From positions 1-24,513 of the forward strand of contig UQOG01000017.1 of assembly GCA_900542615.1 (NCBI GenBank): a DNA stretch of 24,513 nt. The letters are read 5' to 3'. Each line of letters starts with the position of its first letter. Positions within the stretch are counted from its first letter, which is position 1. Source of the stretch: an uncultured Eubacteriales bacterium (lineage in GTDB: Bacteria; Bacillota; Clostridia; Christensenellales; CAG-138). Under the pieces are notes generated by a model. The model worked only from the letters and a program-made list of their open reading frames with translations. It had not been told where the DNA came from and ran no database searches. Shown here in pieces: positions 1 to 7,547 of the stretch. Position numbers and translations under genes: made by a program.

Positions 1-25
1 ACGGGCCCCCAGGGCCGCCAAACCA

Positions 26-80
26 AAGGCCGGGGCCGGGGCCAAGCCCCCAGCCCCGGCCTTCCGGGCGCGAAGCGCCC
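26..80 (-). terminator. GC-rich stem-loops downstream of the PucR-family gene
   Basis: Two perfect inverted repeats lie just past the 3' end of the minus-strand regulator. One has 11-bp arms at 26-36 and 53-63; the other is GGGCGC-GAA-GCGCCC at 66-80. A third short one (107-112 with 117-122) follows nearer the gene. None has a clear U-tract on the minus strand, so they may be 3' stabilisers rather than classical intrinsic terminators. Confidence 0.4.
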
Positions 81-138
81 CGCCGCCGCCCCCCCGCGGC
101 CCCGGCCCTCCCGGAAGGGAGGAGGGGAAAGGGGGCGG

Positions 139-159
139 CTAGCCCGGGTACCGGGCTAG
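139..159 (-). terminator. Inverted repeat at the 3' end of the PucR-family gene
   Basis: CTAGCCCGG-GTA-CCGGGCTAG is a perfect 9-bp stem with a 3-base loop. It contains the stop codon of the minus-strand gene. There is no U-run, so its termination role is uncertain. Confidence 0.3.
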
Positions 160-1770
160 GTCCTCCCCCTGGCCGGCGGCCTGGGGATGGAGCCGGTAGA
201 GCTGGATGGCGGTCTCCAGGGCAAAGCGCTCCTGGGCCACCCGGGGATCCAGGCCGGTGAGCTCCTTGACCCGCTTGAGCCGGTAGACCAGGGTGTTGTA
301 GTGGGTGAAGGTGAGCTCGGAGAGCTTTTTCAGATTGCCTCCGCACTGGAAATAGGCTTCCAGCACCGGTATAAACTCCACGTTCCGGGTCTCCTTGGGG
401 TCCAGCAGGGGGCCGATGGTCTCTTGGATATAGGCTTGGATCTCCGCGTCCGGATCGTCGGCGTAGATCAGCCGGAACAGGCCGATCTGATGGAAGCCCA
501 GGATACAGCTTTTTTCATCCTGGGAGCTGGCGCATAGCCTTAGGGCGGTCTGGGCCTGCTTGGCGCTTTGCAGCAGGCCCTGAAAGCCGGGCCTGGGGTT
601 GCCATAGCCCGCTTGAAACCGCAGGTCCGGGGCGTGGCGCTGCAAGCCGGCCATGATCCGCTCCAGCAGCTGGGTTACCTCCCCCAGCCGGTTTTTCCCC
701 TTCGGCGCGTTCAATAGCAGCAGGTGTTCCGCCCCATCCTGGACGTGGAGGCAGTTGACCTCCAGGGCCCGGAACATATCCTCTACCTCCTCAAAGTGCA
801 TGGCCCGTTCCGGGGCCTTGGTGTGGACGTCTCCGGCCTCGGCGATGCGGATGCGGATCACCATGTGGACGTGATCCAGGACCAGGCAGGGCCCCGGGCT
901 GCGGTGGGCCTCCTTGGCGGGCTCCGCCGGGGCGGCGCGAAGCAGGCGGGCAAAATAATCGTCCAGGGCCTTGGCGGAGTCCCGGCTGTTGCGGGTTTGG
1001 GCGATTTCCAGGGAAACCGAGCGGGCGATTAGCTCCACGGTCTCCAGGTGAGCTGGGGTGATGGGGGTATCCGTGGGGTAGACGAAGATCTGGCCATATA
1101 CCTCATCCCCCACATGGATGGGCCGGTGGGTAGGCTGGGGCAGGGACTCCTTGCCCCGGAGGCTGGCGATGGATTGGCCCCGCTTGGTGAGAAAGCGGGC
1201 GTTGCGGCCGTTGATGGTGTCGCAGATCAGCACGGAATTGCTTACCAGCTGGGACAGCATCCGGGCAATGCCCACCAGGTCCGCGCCCCCCGCCAGGAGG
1301 GAGAGCACCACCTCGTCCAGGGCCCGGGCCTGGGCCAGATAGGCCGCCTGCTTTTCCAACAGGGCGTCAGTGACCCCTTTGAGCACGCCGGCCAGGGTGA
1401 CGCCCCGGGCCAGCTGGATCACCGGCAGGCGAAGCTGGTCGGCCTCCCAAAGGAAATCCGGGGAAAAATCCGGCAGGCTCACGGCGGGGCGCAGGCAGAT
1501 GGCGGAGATGCCCAGCTGGCGCAGCCGGTGGACGAAGTCCGTGGACAGGGCGGGCGGCGCCTCGATCCAGGTCCAGTCCACCAGGAACAGCTCGCCGGGA
1601 TGGGCCGGGGCCACGATATCCGGCGCGCCGGCCAGGGTGGCGCCGGTGACCAGGTTGGATAGGCCTTGGCTGCCGGCCAGGACCTTGGAATTTTGCAAAA
1701 TGGGCAAATGCAATAAATCCTGCAAGGATATGCCTAAAGGAAGGAGATTAGGACGTGATTCCTGTAACAA
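139..1770 (-). CDS. PucR-family transcriptional regulator
   Basis: This 543-residue protein has the PucR layout. An N-terminal purine-catabolism-regulator-like domain (about residues 13-135) begins with ISLQDLLHLPIL and continues through a GATLAGAPDIV segment. A central GGDEF-like/linker region follows, then a C-terminal PucR helix-turn-helix at about 466-509, with GGNLKKLSELTFTHYNTLVY followed by RLKRVKELTGL. The start is a TTG at 1768-1770, preceded on the minus strand by AAGGAGGG with 8-base spacing; no ATG competes. Family members sense metabolites and switch purine, allantoin, amino acid or related catabolic operons. It is transcribed divergently from the catabolic series starting at 2058, the usual arrangement for a local regulator, so control of that series is inferred. 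Its stop codon lies inside a perfect 9-bp inverted repeat (139-159). The effector is unknown. Confidence 0.9.
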   Translation of the reverse strand: MLQESRPNLLPLGISLQDLLHLPILQNSKVLAGSQGLSNLVTGATLAGAPDIVAPAHPGELFLVDWTWIEAPPALSTDFVHRLRQLGISAICLRPAVSLPDFSPDFLWEADQLRLPVIQLARGVTLAGVLKGVTDALLEKQAAYLAQARALDEVVLSLLAGGADLVGIARMLSQLVSNSVLICDTINGRNARFLTKRGQSIASLRGKESLPQPTHRPIHVGDEVYGQIFVYPTDTPITPAHLETVELIARSVSLEIAQTRNSRDSAKALDDYFARLLRAAPAEPAKEAHRSPGPCLVLDHVHMVIRIRIAEAGDVHTKAPERAMHFEEVEDMFRALEVNCLHVQDGAEHLLLLNAPKGKNRLGEVTQLLERIMAGLQRHAPDLRFQAGYGNPRPGFQGLLQSAKQAQTALRLCASSQDEKSCILGFHQIGLFRLIYADDPDAEIQAYIQETIGPLLDPKETRNVEFIPVLEAYFQCGGNLKKLSELTFTHYNTLVYRLKRVKELTGLDPRVAQERFALETAIQLYRLHPQAAGQGEDLARYPG

Positions 1771-1808
1771 ATCGAAGGCCCTCCTTCAAATTGGTGTATT
1801 TCAACAAA

Positions 1809-1837
1809 AGAATACCATTAGATTTGTATAAAGTCAA
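1809..1837 (-). promoter_or_regulatory. Predicted promoter of the PucR-family gene
   Basis: On the minus strand TTGACT (1832-1837) is followed after 17 bases by TATTCT (1809-1814), which is preceded by TGG, giving an extended -10. It lies about 40 bases upstream of the TTG start, as expected for a sigma-A promoter. Confidence 0.6.
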
Positions 1838-1883
1838 CATAGACAACTGGCATAAGATGGCCGATAATAGTTACATAACAAAA

Positions 1884-1967
1884 TTGTCTTGACAAAACAT
1901 CAGCGCTGATCATCCAAACACAAACAACCGACCAACCAGAACCAATCCAGACCAGACAGGAACCAAT
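1884..1967. promoter_or_regulatory. Candidate operator cluster in the divergent intergenic region
   Basis: The 287-base gap between the divergent genes is AT-rich and holds TTGTC-TT-GACAA (1884-1895), the perfect 12-base palindrome ATCAGCGCTGAT (1899-1910), and two copies of GAACCAAT (1939-1946 and 1960-1967) exactly 21 bases apart, two helical turns. On the other strand the repeats read ATTGGTTC, which shares the TTGGTT core described for Bacillus PucR boxes, though not the full consensus. Regulator binding is inferred. A convincing plus-strand -10 was not found. Confidence 0.35.
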
Positions 1968-2057
1968 TTTTTGTAGCGGCACACAAAGGCTGTGTGGGTG
2001 TGCTAAATTTTCCTTTCTACATGTGCAACTCAATTATGCATCAAGGAGGCGAACGCA

Positions 2058-2717
2058 ATGGCAACGATCGACAAAATGGAACAACAACTCAGGCCGCCGA
2101 CCATTGGGCTAAAGCCCTATGAACCCAAGGTAATTCCCCTGATCACCGGCGAAGACATGTTGGTGCGGGAGATCACCCGGGATGAAGTCCCGCTCATTTT
2201 GGAAACCATCGAGCCCCTCATGAAGCAGCCCAAGGACTTCTACGACATTGTGGCGGCCCGTATCTATGCCGAGCTGCTGGGCATGTACCGCTATCGGGTA
2301 CAGGATGAATATTTCTTCGTAGGCGCCATCGACGGCGAGATCGCAGGTGTTGTCAACGGCCGCCTGGTCAATAAAAAGATCGGCATGAGTTACCATACCA
2401 TGACCCTGCGCCGGGGCCTTCGGGTAGGCGCCCAGCTGTTTGCCGCCAAGATGGAATACCACTTCGACTTCATGGATCAGGACGAGGTTTGGATCGTGGC
2501 GGAAAGCCCCAACGGCTTCAAACGCTGGATGATTGAATACGAGCTGGAATCCCGGCCCGAGTGCCCCCATGAGCTGGGTGGCGTGCCCACCTACGTACTC
2601 ACCCGGGCCCTGTGGGAGAAGCATAAGGCAAACAAGAACGTGGGCATCCGTCCCGCATTCGAAGATGTCATCAAGGCAAACGAGGTTCTGCGCAAGCCCG
2701 CGAAAATCAGCGTCTAA
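2058..2717 (+). CDS. GNAT-like protein of unknown substrate
   Basis: This 219-residue soluble protein is the first gene of the plus-strand series. AAGGAGG lies 8 bases before the ATG. The central part (about residues 95-170) has the strand-helix-strand look of a GNAT N-acetyltransferase: EYFFVGAIDGEIAGVVNGRL, then an RRGLRVGAQLF segment where the acetyl-CoA loop would lie, then VWIVAESPNGFKRWMIEYEL. The usual Q/R-x-x-G-x-G/A loop is not cleanly present, so catalysis is not assured. No signal peptide or membrane segment is visible. It lies 24 bases before a thiolase-fold gene and is probably co-transcribed with it and the DUF35 gene, so it may act on an acyl-CoA or on those proteins. The fold is a moderately confident guess; the function is unknown. 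Confidence 0.65.
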   Translation: MATIDKMEQQLRPPTIGLKPYEPKVIPLITGEDMLVREITRDEVPLILETIEPLMKQPKDFYDIVAARIYAELLGMYRYRVQDEYFFVGAIDGEIAGVVNGRLVNKKIGMSYHTMTLRRGLRVGAQLFAAKMEYHFDFMDQDEVWIVAESPNGFKRWMIEYELESRPECPHELGGVPTYVLTRALWEKHKANKNVGIRPAFEDVIKANEVLRKPAKISV

Positions 2718-2741
2718 GCGCTGGAGAAAGGAAGTGGAAAC

Positions 2742-3938
2742 ATGCGTCAGGTAGGAATAGTTGGCGTAGGGCATACCAAATTTGGCAAGCATAACGGCAC
2801 CTTCTTGGAAATGATCAGCGAAGCCGCCCTGCAGGCCATGGACGATGCCGGCGCCAAGACCGGCGAAAATAACGTCATCGATCAGGTGTTCGTAGCCAGC
2901 ATGGGCGCGGGCATGATCAACCGGATCAGCGGCTCCGCCTCCGCACTGGTAGATACCTTGGACATCCGTCCTGCTATGGCCGAGTGCATTGAGAACGGTC
3001 CTGCGTCCGGCGCATCGGGCATCAAGCTGGGCTATATGGCTATCGCCTCCGGCATGTGCGACTGCGTGCTGGTGGTAGGCGGCGAGCAGATGCGGGTGGT
3101 AAGCGGCTGGGAAGCCACGGACTTTGTAGCCACCATGCTCCATCCGGAAGCAGAATATAAATACGGCGCCACGCTGCCCTCCTTCGCGGGCATGTTCACC
3201 CGGCTTTGCATGGAGAAATATGGCGTTGAAAGCAGAGACTTGGCTATCATCTCCGTAAAGAACCATGAAAACGCAATGCATAATCCCTGCGCTCATATCC
3301 ATCGCCGGGCTGTGCTGGAGCGGATTACCAACCCGGCCTACATCAACGCCACCAACCCCATCGTGGCGGATCCCCTTCGCCAGTTCGATATGTGTCCGGT
3401 GAGCGACGGCGCCGCCGCTGTGCTGCTGGTGGCTAAGGATAAGCAGGAAGAACTGGGCTTTGGCGATAAGAAGTTCATCCGGATCGCCGGTATTTCCAGC
3501 GCAACCGATACCCACGTGGTGGCCAACCGCGCGGTACCCACGGACCTGTTGGCCGTGCGCACCGCTGCCCAGAAGGCTTACAAGATGGCGGGTATGGGTC
3601 CCGAGGATATCGATGTGGCGGAGCTGCACGACGCCTTCCTGATCCTGGAGATCGTGGAGAGCGAGGAAGTGGGCTTCTTCAAGCGGGGCGAAGGCCATAT
3701 CGCCGCCCGCAACGGCGAAACCCGTATCGGCGGCAAAATGCCCATCAACCCCTCCGGCGGCTTGAAGGCCAAGGGCCATCCCCTGGGCGCCACGGGCGTA
3801 TCCCAGGTGGTGGAGCTGGTCCGGCAGCTGCGGGGCGAGGCGGACGGCCGCCAGGTGGAAGGCGCCAAGACGGGCCTGGCCGTCAACTTCGGCGGCTTTG
3901 GCAACAACGTGGTCGCCACCATTGTGACGACGGACTAA
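2742..3938 (+). CDS. Thiolase-superfamily protein lacking the nucleophilic cysteine
   Basis: This 398-residue protein has the SCP2/archaeal-thiolase layout. It opens with VGIVGVGHTKFGKHNGTF, has HDAF at residues 296-299, GGLKAKGHPLGATG with H346, and a C-terminal NFGGFGNNVVATIV. Two expected catalytic features are missing. The position of the acyl-accepting cysteine (normally C-A-S-G-G) reads GPASGA with proline at residue 87, and the C-terminal cysteine motif reads NFGGFG. A normal Claisen thiolase is therefore unlikely. Thiolase-fold proteins paired with DUF35 partners include retro-aldolases of steroid side-chain degradation (Ltp2 with ChsH2), and an aldolase-type reaction is one possibility. 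The stop codon overlaps the ribosome binding site of the DUF35 gene 12 bases downstream, which fits a two-protein complex. AAAGGAAG precedes the ATG by 7 bases. Confidence 0.85.
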   Translation: MRQVGIVGVGHTKFGKHNGTFLEMISEAALQAMDDAGAKTGENNVIDQVFVASMGAGMINRISGSASALVDTLDIRPAMAECIENGPASGASGIKLGYMAIASGMCDCVLVVGGEQMRVVSGWEATDFVATMLHPEAEYKYGATLPSFAGMFTRLCMEKYGVESRDLAIISVKNHENAMHNPCAHIHRRAVLERITNPAYINATNPIVADPLRQFDMCPVSDGAAAVLLVAKDKQEELGFGDKKFIRIAGISSATDTHVVANRAVPTDLLAVRTAAQKAYKMAGMGPEDIDVAELHDAFLILEIVESEEVGFFKRGEGHIAARNGETRIGGKMPINPSGGLKAKGHPLGATGVSQVVELVRQLRGEADGRQVEGAKTGLAVNFGGFGNNVVATIVTTD

Positions 3939-3950
3939 GGAGGCAAGGAT

Positions 3951-4292
3951 ATGGAACAACTCTACGCATATAAATGCAATAAGTGCGGCAAGCTGCACCA
4001 TCCCCATTACATTGTCTGCCAGAATCCGGCGTGCGAAAGCAGGGAGTTTACCCCCGAAGTGCTGGAGGGCAAGTGCAAGCTCCTTACCTGGACCCGGGTT
4101 TACAACCTGCCTGAAGGCTATATGAAGCCCTGGCTGAATTTCGGCATCGTGCAGTTTGAAAACGGCGTGACCGCCATGGGTCAGATCGGCTTTGACGATA
4201 TCGTAAACGGCATGGAGCTGGTCTCCACCGTGGATGTGGTCAAAGAGGGCGTGGGCCAGGATCAATACGGTTTCGTGTTCGTCAAACCATAA
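3951..4292 (+). CDS. DUF35 zinc-ribbon/OB-fold protein, partner of the thiolase-fold protein
   Basis: This short protein (113 residues) begins with a rubredoxin-like zinc ribbon whose four cysteines are C9, C12, C23 and C28 (CNKCGKLHHPHYIVCQNPAC). An OB-fold barrel follows (about residues 38-113), including GKCKLLTWTRVY and a C-terminal YGFVFVKP. This is the DUF35 arrangement. Family members bind thiolase-fold enzymes and help channel acyl-CoA intermediates, as in archaeal mevalonate-pathway complexes and actinobacterial steroid aldolases. The SD TAAGGAGG overlaps the stop of the thiolase-fold gene, indicating tight coupling. Assignment to the family is firm; the substrate is unknown. Confidence 0.88.
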   Translation: MEQLYAYKCNKCGKLHHPHYIVCQNPACESREFTPEVLEGKCKLLTWTRVYNLPEGYMKPWLNFGIVQFENGVTAMGQIGFDDIVNGMELVSTVDVVKEGVGQDQYGFVFVKP

Positions 4293-4335
4293 GGCGTGGA
4301 AGGGATACCCGCCTGGCAGGCGCCGGGCGGGGATT

Positions 4336-4398
4336 CTGCAAGGGCGGGGCTGAAAACCGCCCCCGCAGTCCAAAGCGGGCGGCCCGATCCGGCCGCCC
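4336..4398 (+). terminator. Two stem-loops between the DUF35 and fdrA genes
   Basis: An imperfect hairpin (arms CTGC..GGGCGG at 4336-4347 and CCGCCC..GCAG at 4357-4368) is followed by GGGCGGCC-6-GGCCGCCC (4377-4398). There is no U-run, so these may be partial terminators or mRNA-processing/stability elements dividing the series into segments. Confidence 0.35.
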
Positions 4399-4419
4399 CA
4401 CCATACTGGAGGGATTTGT

Positions 4420-5979
4420 TTGATAAAACTTGAAGTTCGAAAAAATGCGTATTACGATTCCGTGACCCTGATGCTCATCTCCAAGGACGTTAAGAAGCTG
4501 GAAGGCATCGAAGAAGCCCTGGTGGGCATGGGAACGGAATTGAATCGGGAAATCGCGGCCAATCTGGGCCTGGACGCCCCGGGGTTCGAGGCGGTGGGGC
4601 CCAATGACTTTTTTGTGGCCGTCCGCTGCGGGGACGAGGCGGCGTTTACCAACGCCATAGAAACCGTGGATACCCTCATCAATAAAAAGGCGGACAGCGA
4701 GGCCGCGGCCTACACCCCCCCCACCCTGGAGGGAGCGTTGAAGATGGACCCCAATCTGAACATGGCGGTCATCTCCGTGCCGGGCAAGTTTGCGGCGGGG
4801 GTCGCCCAGGAGTGCCTGGATAAGAACATCCACGTGATGCTCTTTAGCGACAACGTGACCGTGGACGAAGAACGGGAACTGAAAACCTTTGCGGCGGAAC
4901 GTGGTTTGCTGGTCATGGGCCCGGATTGCGGCACGGCCATCATCAACCACGTGCCTTTGGCGTTTGCCAACGTGGTAAAGCCGGGGGGCATCGGCATCGT
5001 GGCGGCTTCCGGCACGGGCACCCAGGAGGTATCCTCCCTGGTGGACCAGCTGGGGGGCGGCGTATCCCAGGTGATCGGCACCGGCGGCCGGGACCTGAAG
5101 AAAGAGATCGGCGGCATCATGATGACCATGGGCCTGGAGTCCCTCATCGACGACGAGGCCACCAAGGTGATCGTGTTGATCTCCAAGCCCCCGGCCAAGG
5201 AGATCGCCACCCAGATCCTTACGCTGGCCACCAAGACGGATAAGCCCGTGGTGGTGTGCTTCATCGGCGGCGACCCGGCGGAGATCCGCTCCTTTGGCCT
5301 TCATGCGGCCCTGTCCCTGGAGGATGCGGCCTATAAGGCGGTGGCCCTATTGAAGGGCGAGGAGGTCAAGGACTTCGTGGGCTTCACCATGGGCCAGGCG
5401 GAGGCCGAGGCCCTGGCTAAGGAGGAGGCCGGCAAAATGGCCCCCAGCCAGCGGTATGTGCGGGGCTTGTTCACCGGCGGTACCCTTTGCGACGAGGCGA
5501 TGAAGCTCCTGAAGGAAGGCCTGGGCCATATTTATTCCAACATCCCCTTGGACCCCGCGGATCTCATCGAGGAGGCCCGTACCGCCAAGAGCCGGGAGAA
5601 CACCTTCCTGGATTTCGGCGACGACGCCTTTACCGTGGGCCGGCCCCATCCCATGATCGACCCCTCCCTGCGGGCTGAGCGGGTGATCACCGAAGGGGAC
5701 GATCCCGAGACGGCCGTCATCTTTACGGATTGCGTCATCGGCTATGGCTCCCATCCGGACCCGGCTGAAGACCTGTCCGAGGCCATCCGCAAGGCAAAGG
5801 CCAACGCCCAGCAGGCGGGACGGCACATTACGGCGGTGGTCTCCGTGTGCGGCACGGAAGGCGATCCCCAGGGGCTCACAGCCACCCGGGAAAAGCTGCG
5901 GGCAGCCGGCGCGCTGGTATTCCCCTCCAATGCCCAGGCAACCCGTTTCGTGCAGCTGCTGCTGGGGAATCTTGCGTAG
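4420..5979 (+). CDS. fdrA: FdrA / AllF, acyl-CoA-synthetase-like subunit of oxamate carbamoyltransferase
   Basis: The 519-residue protein belongs to the FdrA family, built on the succinyl-CoA synthetase alpha-type fold. An N-terminal FdrA-specific domain (about residues 1-100) is followed by a Rossmann region with NMAVISVPGKFAAG, the family motif MGPDCGTAI and the glycine-rich ASGTGTQEVSSLVDQLGGG. A second flavodoxin-like ligase domain occupies the C-terminal half. In Escherichia coli FdrA (AllF), YlbE (AllG) and YlbF (AllH) together form oxamate carbamoyltransferase, which converts oxalurate and phosphate to oxamate and carbamoyl phosphate. All three families occur in this window. Translation starts at TTG 4420, 6 bases after GGAGGG. 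The next gene starts 9 bases after the stop. Family assignment is firm; activity on oxalurate rather than another acyl-urea is inferred. Confidence 0.9.
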   Translation: MIKLEVRKNAYYDSVTLMLISKDVKKLEGIEEALVGMGTELNREIAANLGLDAPGFEAVGPNDFFVAVRCGDEAAFTNAIETVDTLINKKADSEAAAYTPPTLEGALKMDPNLNMAVISVPGKFAAGVAQECLDKNIHVMLFSDNVTVDEERELKTFAAERGLLVMGPDCGTAIINHVPLAFANVVKPGGIGIVAASGTGTQEVSSLVDQLGGGVSQVIGTGGRDLKKEIGGIMMTMGLESLIDDEATKVIVLISKPPAKEIATQILTLATKTDKPVVVCFIGGDPAEIRSFGLHAALSLEDAAYKAVALLKGEEVKDFVGFTMGQAEAEALAKEEAGKMAPSQRYVRGLFTGGTLCDEAMKLLKEGLGHIYSNIPLDPADLIEEARTAKSRENTFLDFGDDAFTVGRPHPMIDPSLRAERVITEGDDPETAVIFTDCVIGYGSHPDPAEDLSEAIRKAKANAQQAGRHITAVVSVCGTEGDPQGLTATREKLRAAGALVFPSNAQATRFVQLLLGNLA

Positions 5980-5988
5980 GAGGGAATT

Positions 5989-7416
5989 ATGGCGAAATTG
6001 AACGAATTATACCAAAAAGAGCTCCATGTCGTAAACTTTGGCGTGGAAGCCTTCTATCAGGACCTCCTATCCCAGAACAAAAAGGCGGTACATGTCAACT
6101 GGAAGCCCGCCGCGGGAGGCGATCCCCGGCTGGCGGCCATGCTCCGCAAGCTCCACAGCGGGGAGCTGGGTGAAAAGATCGCCGCGGCCAACGCCGAGGC
6201 CCTCACCCGGATCCTCAACGCCCAGCCTACCCTGATCGGCCTGGGCACCGCAGGGGAGCTGCTGCCCGGCATGACCAAGAAGACCATCCTCCATGCGGGC
6301 CCGCCCATTACCTGGGACAGGATGAGCGGCCCGGTGCGGGGCGCCGTCATGGGCGGCCTGATCTACGAGGGATTGGCCAAGGACCTGAAAGAAGCGGAAG
6401 AGTTGGCGGCCTCCGGGGAGATCACCTTCGACCCCTGCCACCATCATAACGCGGTAGGCCCCATGGCGGGCGTGGTGACCTATTCCATGCCTGTATGGCG
6501 GATGAAGAACAAGGCCTTTGGCAACGAAGCCTATTGTACCTTTAACGAGGGCTTGGGCAAGGTGCTGCGCTTCGGCGCCTGCGACCAGGAGGTCATCGAC
6601 CGGCTGAACTGGCTGGCTTCCGGCCTGTATCCGGTGCTGCGGGCAGCCATGGAGCAGATCGGGGAGATCGACATCAAGACCATGATCGCCCAGATCCTCC
6701 AGATGGGCGACGAGGGCCACAACCGGAATAAGGCGGGCACCTCCCTGCTGTTCCGGGAGCTGACCTTGGGCGTGCTGGAGACGGACTTCTCCAACCAGGA
6801 GAAGGAGGCGGCCCTGCGCTTCCTCAACAACAACGACCACACCTTCCTGAACATCTCCATGCCGGCCTGTAAGTGCACCATGGACGCCATCCAGGGGATC
6901 CCCTATTCCACGGTGGTGTCCACCATGTGCCGCAACGGCACGGACTTCGGTATCCGGATCGCGGGCCTTGGGGAAAAGCAGTGGTTCACTGCCCCGGCAG
7001 AGGCGGTGGACGGCCTTTACTTCCCGGGCTACACCGAAGCGGACGCCAACCCGGACCTGGGAGACAGCTGCATCACAGAGACCACCGGCATCGGCGGCTT
7101 CTGCATGGCGGCGGCCCCGGCCATCGTCCAGTTTGTGGGCGGCAAGGTCCAGGACGCCATCAATTACTCCCTGGAGATGTACGAGATCACCACCGGCGAA
7201 GGCTCCGCATACCGGATCCCCGCCCTGGACTTCCGGGGCAGCGCCACGGGCATCGACCTGCTGAAGGTGATCGAGACCGGCATCCGGCCCATTATCAATA
7301 CGGGCATTGCCCACAAGGACTATGGCGTAGGCCAGATCGGCGCCGGCTTGGTACGGCCGCCGGCCGCCTGCTTCACCCAGGCCCTGGAGGCCTGCGCAAA
7401 GGCTTGGCTGGAATAG
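5989..7416 (+). CDS. allG: DUF1116 protein, YlbE / AllG-like
   Basis: This is a 475-residue member of the DUF1116 (YlbE) family. Recognisable stretches are the GTAGELLPGMTKKTILHAGPP region near residues 83-104, FDPCHHHNAVGPMAGVVTYS near 145-164, a long helical middle with MGDEGHNRNKAGTS, and a C-terminal half with DFGIRIAGLG and AHKDYGVGQIGAGLVRPP. It is one of the three subunits of oxamate carbamoyltransferase as defined in E. coli, and sits directly after fdrA. The fdrA stop (TAG 5977-5979) overlaps the SD AGGAGGG, with 4 bases between SD and ATG, so the two are translationally linked. The length is normal for the family. It is soluble, with no signal peptide. The third subunit, AllH, is encoded about 7 kb downstream, an uncommon separation. 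Confidence 0.9.
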   Translation: MAKLNELYQKELHVVNFGVEAFYQDLLSQNKKAVHVNWKPAAGGDPRLAAMLRKLHSGELGEKIAAANAEALTRILNAQPTLIGLGTAGELLPGMTKKTILHAGPPITWDRMSGPVRGAVMGGLIYEGLAKDLKEAEELAASGEITFDPCHHHNAVGPMAGVVTYSMPVWRMKNKAFGNEAYCTFNEGLGKVLRFGACDQEVIDRLNWLASGLYPVLRAAMEQIGEIDIKTMIAQILQMGDEGHNRNKAGTSLLFRELTLGVLETDFSNQEKEAALRFLNNNDHTFLNISMPACKCTMDAIQGIPYSTVVSTMCRNGTDFGIRIAGLGEKQWFTAPAEAVDGLYFPGYTEADANPDLGDSCITETTGIGGFCMAAAPAIVQFVGGKVQDAINYSLEMYEITTGEGSAYRIPALDFRGSATGIDLLKVIETGIRPIINTGIAHKDYGVGQIGAGLVRPPAACFTQALEACAKAWLE

Positions 7417-7442
7417 CCGGCCTTTAAACCGATTCCTTTTCT

Positions 7443-7469
7443 CCCACCCGGCCTAGGAGGCTGGGTGGG
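7443..7469 (+). terminator. Stem-loop after allG
   Basis: Arms CCCACCCGGCCT (7443-7454) and AGGCTGGGTGGG (7458-7469) pair over 12 bp with one G-U pair and a 3-base loop. The 3' side continues GGTTTCGGG, a short weak T-run, so this is a partial or weak terminator at most. Confidence 0.45.
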
Positions 7470-7547
7470 GTTTCGGGCGGTTCGCCCCGTTATCATCCTT
7501 GCCGCAGGTTCGCCGCGGCTACTAACTACCGTAAGGAGGTTTCGCAA

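Noticed and set aside
1048..1662. 204-codon plus-strand open frame inside the regulator gene
   Set aside because: It is antisense to the PucR-family gene, without a family motif; an artefact of GC bias.
1889..1894. TTGACA as a -35 box for the plus-strand series
   Set aside because: No acceptable -10 lies 16-18 bases downstream, and the hexamer is part of a palindrome, so it is treated as a possible operator half.
2109..4373. Long 754-codon open frame on the minus strand
   Set aside because: It is antisense to the GNAT-like, thiolase-fold and DUF35 genes, which have SDs, family motifs and tight spacing. High GC codon bias creates such antisense frames.
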